From Acetobacteraceae bacterium (lineage in GTDB: Bacteria; Pseudomonadota; Alphaproteobacteria; Acetobacterales; Acetobacteraceae), in contig JASHVB010000786.1 in the NCBI GenBank assembly GCA_030039695.1, positions 1-12,256 on the forward strand: 12,256 bases of DNA, read 5' to 3'. How positions within the stretch are numbered: the stretch's first letter is position 1; the number at the start of each line of letters is the position of its first letter. Shown here piece after piece: positions 6,028-12,256 of the stretch. The position numbers and the translations under genes are program-made. Under the pieces are notes generated by a model, which did no database searches, was not told the DNA's origin, and was given only the letters and a program-made list of their open reading frames with translations.

Positions 6028-7341
6028 GTGAGCGAGGTTCTGAGTGGACATGCGATGACTGATCGCGCGGCGCTTGCGATCCGTGAGGCGTTGGGCCGCC
6101 CGCGCGTGGGGTTGCGCGCCTCGCTGTTGTTCGCCGGCCCGGCGGTCATCGCCTCGATCGCCTACATGGACCCGGGTAATTTCGCCACCAACATCCAGGC
6201 CGGTGCCGGCTTTGGCTATCTGCTCCTCTGGGTCGTGCTGGTGGCGAACCTGATCGCGATGCTGTTCCAGGCGCTGTCTGCCAAGCTCGGCATCGTCACC
6301 GGCTGCAATCTCGCCGAGATGTGCCGCGAGCAGTTCCCCCGACCGATGGTGCTGGCGATGTGGGCTGCGAGCGAAGTGGCTGCCATGGCCACCGACCTTG
6401 CCGAGTTCCTGGGCGGCGCGATCGGCCTGGCTTTGCTGCTGCACATGCCGCTGCTCGCGGGTATGGGCGTCACCGCCGTCGTGACCTACGCGCTGCTGAG
6501 CGTGGAGCGCCGTGGCTTCCGCCCGATGGAGATCATCATCGGCGCACTGGTTGGCACCATCGGCATTTGCTACCTGATCGAGATGTTCGTCGCCCCGGTC
6601 AACTGGGGCTCGGTCGCGCTGCACACCGTGTTGCCGGAACTGCCCAATGCCGCCGCGTTGACCATCGCAGTCGGCATCATCGGCGCCACGGTCATGCCGC
6701 ACGCCGTCTACCTGCACTCCGGCCTCACCCAGAACCGCGTCCCGCCGCGCAATGACACCGAGCGCCGTAAGCTGCTCGGCTTCTCCAACAGAGAGGTCGT
6801 CGTCGCGCTGACGATTGCCGGCCTGGTCAACATGGCCATGGTGATCATGGCATCGGCCGCCTTCCACGCCGGTCACCCCGAGGTGGCCGAGATCGAGACC
6901 GCCTATCACAGTCTGACCCCGCTGCTGGGCGTTGGTGCGGCCGCGGTCTTCTTGGTATCGCTGATCGCGTCCGGCGTCTCCAGTTCGGTCGTCGGAACCA
7001 TGGCCGGGCAGATGATTATGCAGGGCTTCGTTGGCTTCCGCATCCCGATCTGGCTGCGGCGGCTGCTCACCATGGTGCCCGCATTCATCGTCGTCGGAGC
7101 CGGGGCGAATGCGACGATGGCGCTGATCATCAGTCAGGTCGTGCTGAGCCTGGTGTTGCCGGTGCCGATGATCGCGCTCGTCATCTTCACCCGCCGGCGC
7201 GACATCATGGGCCACTACGCCAACAGCCGGTTGACCGACGTGGCTGCGATCGCCGGGACCGTCATCGTGCTGGCGCTGAACGTCGTGCTGGTGGCGCAGA
7301 CCCTCGGCATCGCCATCCCGGGCCTGCCCGCCGCTGGCTGA
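6028..7341 (+). CDS. mntH: NRAMP-family manganese transporter MntH
   Basis: A 437-residue inner-membrane protein with about eleven hydrophobic segments. It imports Mn(II), and possibly Fe(II), by proton symport. The two metal-binding NRAMP motifs are present: DPGN at 48-51 in the first helix and MPHAVYLHS at 223-231 in the sixth, with the Met that selects transition metals at 223. The helix-1 region (YMDPGNFATNIQAGAGFGY) and the EVAAMATDLAEFLG stretch of helix 3 are typical of the family. The GTG at 6028 has GGAG 10 bases upstream; an in-frame ATG at 6055 would remove nine residues and is also plausible, since family N termini are short. It diverges from mntR, and its promoter region carries a candidate MntR box. 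Sequence evidence for function is strong. Confidence 0.95.
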   Translation: MSEVLSGHAMTDRAALAIREALGRPRVGLRASLLFAGPAVIASIAYMDPGNFATNIQAGAGFGYLLLWVVLVANLIAMLFQALSAKLGIVTGCNLAEMCREQFPRPMVLAMWAASEVAAMATDLAEFLGGAIGLALLLHMPLLAGMGVTAVVTYALLSVERRGFRPMEIIIGALVGTIGICYLIEMFVAPVNWGSVALHTVLPELPNAAALTIAVGIIGATVMPHAVYLHSGLTQNRVPPRNDTERRKLLGFSNREVVVALTIAGLVNMAMVIMASAAFHAGHPEVAEIETAYHSLTPLLGVGAAAVFLVSLIASGVSSSVVGTMAGQMIMQGFVGFRIPIWLRRLLTMVPAFIVVGAGANATMALIISQVVLSLVLPVPMIALVIFTRRRDIMGHYANSRLTDVAAIAGTVIVLALNVVLVAQTLGIAIPGLPAAG

Positions 7342-7392
7342 CATCGCCGCGCCATCTTGACCAGCACCGCGGGTACCGGTCGATACGCGCCC

Positions 7393-8502
7393 ATGTCGCC
7401 CTCTGCGCCGCTCGTCGCGACGATCCTACCGCCGTACGAGGGGTTTGGTCCCGGGCATGCCGGCGCGGTCGGCACCATAGTCCGTCTGCTGAGCCGCGCC
7501 CCCGGCTTCCGCCCGCTGGTGATCGGCGGGCCGCAGGGCGGCGCGACGTTCTCCGGCATCGCATTTCATGCCGTGCGTGCGGCACGGTGGTGGCCCGGCA
7601 ACGTGAATATCCGCTACGGCGTCGCCCTGATCGGAACGCTGTGGCGCGCCAAGCCAGCCCTGATCGAGGTACACAACAGGCCCGAACTCGCGCTCTGGCT
7701 GGCCCGGCGCTTGCCACGCACGCCGGTTCTGTTGTGCCTGCACAACGACCCGCAGGACATGCGCCGGGCTGCCACGCCGGCCGAGCGCTCGAGGCTGCTG
7801 CGCCGGCTGGCACGTGTGGTTGTCGTCTCTGATTACCTGCGCCGGCGCCTGCTCGACGGTGTACCGCCGCCCGCCCGAGCCCCGGCGGTGCTGCCGAACG
7901 CAATCGACCTGAGCGTACTGCCGCCGCCCCGCCCACGCGAGAGGCTGATCCTGTTTGCCGGCCGCGTCGTGGCGGAGAAAGGGCCGGACGTCTTCGTCGC
8001 CGCCTGTATCGCCGCGCTGCCGCAGCTACCCGGCTGGCGTGCCGAGTTGATCGGCGCCGACCGCTTCCGGGTCGATAGCCCCGACACCGCATTCACCAAT
8101 AGCGTCCGCGCCGACGCCGAGCGGGCTGGCGTGCGCGCCATCGGCTATCGCGACCACGCCTTCGTGCTCGATGCGATGGCGCGCGCGGCCATCGTGGTCG
8201 TGCCGAGCCGCTGGCAGGAGCCGTTCGGCCTCGTCGCGCTGGAGGCAATCGCGAGCGGTGCGGCACTGGTATGCTCACCCCGCGGGGGATTGCGCGAAGT
8301 GGCCGGCGACGCGGCCGTGTATGCCGATCCGGACGACCCCCTGGCCGTCGCGTCGGCGATACGCGCGCTGGCCGCCGATCCGGTTCGCCGCGCCTCGATG
8401 GCGGAAGTCGGCCGTGCGCGGGCGCAGGCGTTCGACGTCCCCGTCATTGCCGGCCGGCTGGCCGAGCTGCGGCGCGAGGTCCTGGCCAGCGCCGGTGGTT
8501 GA
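7393..8502 (+). CDS. Glycosyltransferase family 4 (GT-B fold)
   Basis: The 369-residue protein has the two Rossmann-like halves of a GT-B glycosyltransferase. The C-terminal donor-binding half shows FAGRVVAEKGPDVF at about 188-201 and the E-x7-E motif in QEPFGLVALE (E276, E284), followed by ASG and GGLREV. These are signatures of retaining GT4 enzymes that use nucleotide-sugar donors, such as those of lipopolysaccharide or exopolysaccharide synthesis. The N-terminal half begins with LPPYEGFGPGHAGAV, the acceptor-side loop. There is no signal peptide or membrane helix, so the enzyme is probably cytoplasmic or membrane-associated. I use the ATG at 7393; a TTG at 7357 would add 12 residues but is unneeded. 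It starts 51 bases after mntH and may be read from the same message. Donor and acceptor are unknown. Confidence 0.85.
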   Translation: MSPSAPLVATILPPYEGFGPGHAGAVGTIVRLLSRAPGFRPLVIGGPQGGATFSGIAFHAVRAARWWPGNVNIRYGVALIGTLWRAKPALIEVHNRPELALWLARRLPRTPVLLCLHNDPQDMRRAATPAERSRLLRRLARVVVVSDYLRRRLLDGVPPPARAPAVLPNAIDLSVLPPPRPRERLILFAGRVVAEKGPDVFVAACIAALPQLPGWRAELIGADRFRVDSPDTAFTNSVRADAERAGVRAIGYRDHAFVLDAMARAAIVVVPSRWQEPFGLVALEAIASGAALVCSPRGGLREVAGDAAVYADPDDPLAVASAIRALAADPVRRASMAEVGRARAQAFDVPVIAGRLAELRREVLASAGG

Positions 8503-8560
8503 TCGCGGCGTGCCCACCTATATTGCGTCGCAACGCAGAAGAACCTGGAGCGAGGGCAGA

Positions 8561-9547
8561 ATGCCTGACACGAACGTAGACACCGATGGCCTGGTGCCGG
8601 TGACGGTGCTCACCGGCTATCTCGGCGCCGGCAAGACAACGCTGCTCAACCGCATCCTGACGGAACAACACGGCCGCAAATACGCGGTGGTGATCAATGA
8701 GTTCGGCGAACTCGGCGTGGACAACGACCTCGTCGTGGATAGTGACGAGGAAGTGTTCGAGATGAACAACGGGTGCATCTGCTGCACCGTGCGCGGCGAC
8801 CTGATCCGCATTGTCGGCGGCCTGATGAAGCGGCGCGACAAGTTCGACGGCATCATCATCGAGACCACGGGTCTGGCGAATCCCGCACCCGTGGCGCAGA
8901 CGTTCTTCATCGATGAAGGGGTACGCGCGAAGGCACGCCTCGACGCGATCATCACCGTGGTGGACGCGAAGCATCTGCCGGCGCGGCTGGAGGACAGCCA
9001 CGAAGCGGCGGACCAAATCGCGTTCGCCGACGTGATCGTGCTGAACAAGACTGATCTCGTGACGCCAAAAGAGCTAGAGGATGTGGAGAATACGATACGC
9101 TCCATTAACCGCTTCGCGGTGATCCATCGGACAGAACGCGCGGCGCTGCCGATCGAACGAGTGCTTGCGCGGCAGGCATTCGATCTGCGGCGGATTCTTG
9201 AGATTGCGCCAGACTTCCTCGATGGCGCGGACGAGCACGAGCATAACGAAGACGTAGCATCGGTGAGCTTCGAAGTAGACAAGCCGATCGATCCGGAGAA
9301 GTTCAACGCCTGGATCGGCCTACTGCTGCAGGACAAAGGACCAGACCTGCTGCGCACCAAGGGCATCCTGAACTACGCAAACGAGAACCGCCGCTTCGCC
9401 TTCCAGGCAGTACACATGATCGCGGACGGTGATTTCATCGGCCCCTGGAAGGAAGGCGAGAAGCGCTTGAGTCGGCTGGTGTTCATTGGGCGCAATCTGA
9501 ACCGTCCGCAGCTTCGGCGTGGCTTTGAAAGCTGTACTGTGGAATAG
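8561..9547 (+). CDS. COG0523/CobW-family GTPase (YjiA-like putative metallochaperone)
   Basis: The 328-residue G3E GTPase has Walker A GYLGAGKTT at 19-27, the INEFGE segment at 45-50, the metal-binding CICC motif at 72-75, ETTG at 101-104 (Walker B/switch region), NKTD at 162-165 for guanine recognition, and a C-terminal CobW_C domain (GILNYANENRRFAFQAVH, then LVFIG). A short His/acid patch (DEHEHNED, 224-231) links the two domains; it is far smaller than the His-rich tails of zinc-storage members. The family uses GTP to deliver metals (Zn, Co, Ni or others) to client proteins. Sequence resembles E. coli YjiA. The ATG at 8561 follows GAGCGAGGG, a good binding site. The frame is open upstream to 8171 within the glycosyltransferase gene, but that part is a shadow. 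A TATATT at 8519-8524 may be a -10 of its own. Metal and client are unknown; proximity to mntH hints at, but does not prove, a link with manganese. Confidence 0.88.
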   Translation: MPDTNVDTDGLVPVTVLTGYLGAGKTTLLNRILTEQHGRKYAVVINEFGELGVDNDLVVDSDEEVFEMNNGCICCTVRGDLIRIVGGLMKRRDKFDGIIIETTGLANPAPVAQTFFIDEGVRAKARLDAIITVVDAKHLPARLEDSHEAADQIAFADVIVLNKTDLVTPKELEDVENTIRSINRFAVIHRTERAALPIERVLARQAFDLRRILEIAPDFLDGADEHEHNEDVASVSFEVDKPIDPEKFNAWIGLLLQDKGPDLLRTKGILNYANENRRFAFQAVHMIADGDFIGPWKEGEKRLSRLVFIGRNLNRPQLRRGFESCTVE

Positions 9548-10066
9548 CAAAGTGCGCGGTCGGGAGAGAGCCCAATATCGCGATGCTTGACGATCACTGA
9601 TGCACGAGTAGGACCACCGCAGGTCGAACGGAACCCGAATGTAGGGATGTCGCAGTACTGAGGGTGGGTGGTGCAACGGTCAGGCCCCCGGTTTGTCACG
9701 AAATCCGGGAATGACCACCCCTGAGATCCTGCGCTCGCTGCGCGCTGCGCGTGGGCGGGAGTTCTTGCCAGACATGTCGCATGCGCGGCAAGACCATAGA
9801 GCATTCCACGGCTTGCAGCGGTCTTTGGATTGCCCGTGACGCTGTCGATGCCACGGTTGTTCCTGCCGAAATCAATGCTGGGCGGTGACGCAACACCGCT
9901 GGTCCGCGCGCGGGTGCAGCCCAGTCCCGGCATCGCGATTTTGCTGGCCTCGGTGGCGAGATCAGCCCCCAGCAGGACGGGCAGGTTGCCCTCCGGGCCG
10001 CACCGCAGCTGACGATCTCGACGCCGTGCCGTGGCCGTGTCGTGCGGTCAGGAATGGGTCGGGGTG
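9548..10066. other. 519-base convergent intergenic region between the GTPase gene and pepN
   Basis: Both neighbours end here. No frame longer than about 60 codons with recognisable content is present. The longest independent ones (for example 9830-10012 plus) have no family features. A 42-codon frame at 9711-9839 on the plus strand (starting MTTPEILRSLRAARG, preceded by GGGA) is the only short one that looks at all protein-like. The nested inverted repeat at 9666-9720 is the main structure. I see no tRNA, terminator with T tract, or insertion-sequence end. Confidence 0.55.
9666..9720. repeat. Nested inverted repeat between the GTPase gene and pepN
   Basis: The outer arms GGGTGGT (9666-9672) and ACCACCC (9714-9720) are perfect complements. 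Inside them, CCCGG (9687-9691) pairs with CCGGG (9705-9709), extended by TTT/AAA with one unpaired base. The whole could fold into a two-part stem about 120-170 bases after the GTPase gene. No T run follows on either strand, so it is not a standard intrinsic terminator. It could be an mRNA-stabilising stem or a REP-like element. Confidence 0.35.
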
Positions 10067-12256
10067 CTACTTCAGACTGCGCGATGCCATCTCGAAGGTA
10101 TTGCGGGTCAGCTTCGGCGTATCGAGGATGCGCTGCAGCGCAGCTTTCATCAGTTCCTGGCGCGCTGCATCGACCCGCCGCCACTGCCCGAGCGGCGAGA
10201 CCAGGCGGGCGGCCACTTGGCCGTTGCTGGGGTCGAGTGCGATGATCATCTCGGCCAGGAATCGATATCCGCCGCCCGACAGATGGTGGAAGCGATATGG
10301 ATTGCCTGATGAAAAGCTGCTGACCACGGCGCGAATCCGGTTTGGATTGCGCAGATCGAAGGCCCGGTGCTGCGCCAGCTTCTGTACTTCGTCCGGCGTG
10401 CAGAGCGGTGACATCGCCTGTATCGCAAACCACTTGTCCAGCACGAGATCGTCTTCGTGCCAGGCGTCGTAGAACGACTGTAGCGCGGTGATGCGCTCGC
10501 CGCAGTCGATCGCGGCAAGGACCGATAGCGCAGCCAGCACATCGGTCATGTTCTGCCGGGTGTCGAACTGTGCCTTCGCCAGCGTGATGCCCAGATTTTC
10601 ATTGCCAACCGCGATATAGGCCAGGCAGGCGTTGCGCAACCCACGCCGGCCGATGGAGGCGCCGTCGATCTGGTACGGGCCAGGGTCGGCCATTTGCGTG
10701 TAAGTGGTGCGCAGGATCGGCGCGAGCTCCCTGCCGATGACGGTGCGGGCATTCTTGCGCGCCGCATGGATCGCGTCGGGATCGGCGATCCGCATCTGGT
10801 CAGCGAGGAACGCCTCGCTCGGCAGCGTAAGTGACTCAGCCGCGAACGCGGGATCGCGGCCGGCGTCCGCCAGCACCGATCTGGCGGCCGCCACCAACCC
10901 ATCGGGCGAGGGCAGTTTCTCGTTTCGCTGGAACACGCCGACATGCTCCAACAGCAGCTCGGTCGCATATTGCTGTCCAGATTCCCAGCGCACGAACGGA
11001 TCGGTGTCGCTGGCGGCGAGAAACCGCAGCCGCTCGCGCGAAACGCCCGATAGCTTCACGGGCGCCGAGAAACCCCGCAGCAGCGACGGGGTCGGCATCG
11101 CCGGAACATCCTCGAAGCTAAACTGGTGTTCGGTGCCGGCCAGCAGCAGGAGGCGCGTGCCGCGTTGCGCCGCCGGTTCGCCAGCGAGGCGCGTCGGCAG
11201 TTCAGTGCCATCGTCTGCGATTAATCCCATCGCCAGCGGAATGACGAGCGGCTGCTTATCGGACTGCCCCGGGGTCGGCGGTGTGCGCTGGCGGACGGTC
11301 AGCGTGTAGCGGCGAGACGCCACATCGTATCCGTCCTCGATCGAGACTTCGGGCGTGCCGGACTGATGGTACCACAACTTGAAGGCGGTGAGGTCCACGC
11401 CGGATGCGTCCTGCATGGCTGCGACGAAATCATCGATTGTCACCGCATGGTTGTCGTGCCGCTGGAAATACAGATCCATGCCGCGGCGGAACGCCGGTTT
11501 GCCGATGATGGTCGCCATCATGCGGATCACTTCTGCACCCTTTTGGTACACCGTCGCGGTGTAGAAATTATCAATGGCGATGTAGCTTTCCGGCTGCACC
11601 GGGTGTGCCAACGGACCGGCGTCCTCCCGGAACTGGCCCGCTCGCAGCGCGCGCACGTCGCCAAGGCGCTTGACCGCGCGGCTACCCTGGTCGGCGGAAA
11701 ATTCCTGGTCGCGATAGACCGTCAACCCCTCCTTGAGCGAGAGCTGGAACCAATCGCGGCAGGTGACGCGGTTCCCAGTCCAATTATGAAAGTACTCGTG
11801 TGCGATGACTGATTCGATGCTCTGGAAATCGCCGTCAGTCGCCGTGCCGGGGCGCGCCAACACGTATTTCGTGTTGAAGACATTCAGGCCCTTGTTCTCC
11901 ATCGCGCCCATATTGAAGTCGGACACCGCGGCAATGTTGAACACGTCGAGGTCGTACTCGAGGCCGAACATCTCCTCGTCCCATGTCATCGCCGTTTTGA
12001 GCGAACGCATGGCGTGCTCGCAGCGATCCTCGTCGCCGCTGCGCACCCAGATTCCGAGTGCGACCTCGCGGCCCGATCGGGTGGTAAAGCTGTCCTTTAC
12101 GCACACCAGCTCGCCGGCGACCAGCGCGAACAGGTAACAGGGTTTCGGGTGGGGATCGGTCCAAACGACGCGGTGACGGCCATCGCCGAGGTCGGTCACC
12201 GCGCCCGGATTGCCGTTGGAAAGCATCACCGGGACTTGTGCCTTGTTTGCGGTGAT
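10067..12256 (-). CDS. pepN: Aminopeptidase N (M1 family), C-terminal 729 codons, cut by window edge
   Basis: This zinc metallopeptidase removes N-terminal residues from peptides in the cytoplasm. The window holds the end of the gene in frame to its last base; about 150 residues at the N terminus are missing, judged against the 870 residues of E. coli PepN. The exopeptidase motif GAMEN is followed by the zinc site HEYFH (codons 11786-11800), with the third ligand glutamate in SLKEGLTVYRDQEF 18 residues on. Family stretches GNRVTCRDWFQLSLKEGL, VYQKGAEVIRMM, SQSGTPEVS-like YHQSGTPEVS, FSAPVKL, LRNACL, MTDVLAAL, NPNRIRAVVSSF and GYRFLAEMI run in the E. coli order, so this is PepN rather than a eukaryotic-type M1 enzyme. 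The catalytic residues are intact and no frameshift is seen. It converges with the COG0523 GTPase gene. It would finish degrading peptides brought in by importers such as Yej, though no regulatory link is visible. Confidence 0.95.
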   Translation of the reverse strand: MTANKAQVPVMLSNGNPGAVTDLGDGRHRVVWTDPHPKPCYLFALVAGELVCVKDSFTTRSGREVALGIWVRSGDEDRCEHAMRSLKTAMTWDEEMFGLEYDLDVFNIAAVSDFNMGAMENKGLNVFNTKYVLARPGTATDGDFQSIESVIAHEYFHNWTGNRVTCRDWFQLSLKEGLTVYRDQEFSADQGSRAVKRLGDVRALRAGQFREDAGPLAHPVQPESYIAIDNFYTATVYQKGAEVIRMMATIIGKPAFRRGMDLYFQRHDNHAVTIDDFVAAMQDASGVDLTAFKLWYHQSGTPEVSIEDGYDVASRRYTLTVRQRTPPTPGQSDKQPLVIPLAMGLIADDGTELPTRLAGEPAAQRGTRLLLLAGTEHQFSFEDVPAMPTPSLLRGFSAPVKLSGVSRERLRFLAASDTDPFVRWESGQQYATELLLEHVGVFQRNEKLPSPDGLVAAARSVLADAGRDPAFAAESLTLPSEAFLADQMRIADPDAIHAARKNARTVIGRELAPILRTTYTQMADPGPYQIDGASIGRRGLRNACLAYIAVGNENLGITLAKAQFDTRQNMTDVLAALSVLAAIDCGERITALQSFYDAWHEDDLVLDKWFAIQAMSPLCTPDEVQKLAQHRAFDLRNPNRIRAVVSSFSSGNPYRFHHLSGGGYRFLAEMIIALDPSNGQVAARLVSPLGQWRRVDAARQELMKAALQRILDTPKLTRNTFEMASRSLK

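Noticed and set aside
5368..7344. A 658-codon open frame on the minus strand covering all of mntH and mntR.
   Set aside because: The last ~146 codons are mntR. The rest is antisense to mntH, with an Asp/His/Gln/Arg-rich composition caused by the third-codon GC bias of mntH.
8523..8533. TTGCGTCGCAA before the COG0523 gene as a Zur-type operator.
   Set aside because: The arms are only 5 bases and do not resemble the AT-rich zinc-regulator sites I know; it is likely chance.
8171..8560. An N-terminal extension of the COG0523 GTPase into the glycosyltransferase gene.
   Set aside because: It is a shifted-frame shadow of the glycosyltransferase. The ATG at 8561 has a good binding site and the normal family N terminus.
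9685..9709. The stem CCCGGTTT...AAATCCGGG as the T arm of a tRNA.
   Set aside because: The loop is not TTCGAAT-like, and no acceptor, D or anticodon arm can be fitted around it.

Overview
The window comes from a GC-rich bacterial chromosome (roughly 60-65 % G+C by eye). The protein families and their style suggest an alphaproteobacterium. Acetobacteraceae/Rhodospirillales is a guess from gene content, not something the sequence proves. All the clear genes are conserved metabolic or transport genes. I see no prophage, insertion sequence, CRISPR array, rRNA or tRNA.

Layout from left to right. (1) On the minus strand lies part of a Yej-type peptide/microcin C ABC importer: permease yejE (2321-3349), then dual-ATPase yejF (272-1909), then the start of a Gfo/Idh/MocA oxidoreductase (1-287), which overlaps yejF and runs off the left edge. 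The usual partners yejA (binding protein) and yejB (second permease) are not next to yejE. A 411-base stretch without a recognisable gene separates yejE from yejF; it ends in a 36-codon reading frame coupled to yejF by ATGA. (2) Divergent from yejE across a 429-base gap are dgoK (3779-4663) and dgoA (4654-5265), the kinase and aldolase that convert 2-dehydro-3-deoxy-galactonate to pyruvate and glyceraldehyde 3-phosphate. An inverted repeat lies just upstream of dgoK. (3) A divergent manganese module follows: mntR on the minus strand and mntH, an NRAMP Mn(II) importer, on the plus strand. Their intergenic region carries two related inverted repeats, one near each promoter. (4) Downstream of mntH, in the same direction, are a GT-B family 4 glycosyltransferase (7393-8502) and a COG0523/YjiA-like GTPase metallochaperone (8561-9547). 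(5) After a 519-base convergent gap with a nested inverted repeat, the window ends in the C-terminal ~729 codons of aminopeptidase N (pepN, minus strand), cut by the right edge.

Functional themes are peptide uptake and breakdown (yejEF, pepN), sugar-acid catabolism (dgoKA, perhaps the Gfo/Idh enzyme) and metal homeostasis (mntR/mntH, perhaps the COG0523 GTPase). I did not find a clearly new system. The points most worth a second look are the paired MntR-like operators, the broken-up yej locus with its small coupled reading frames, and the palindrome in front of dgoK.
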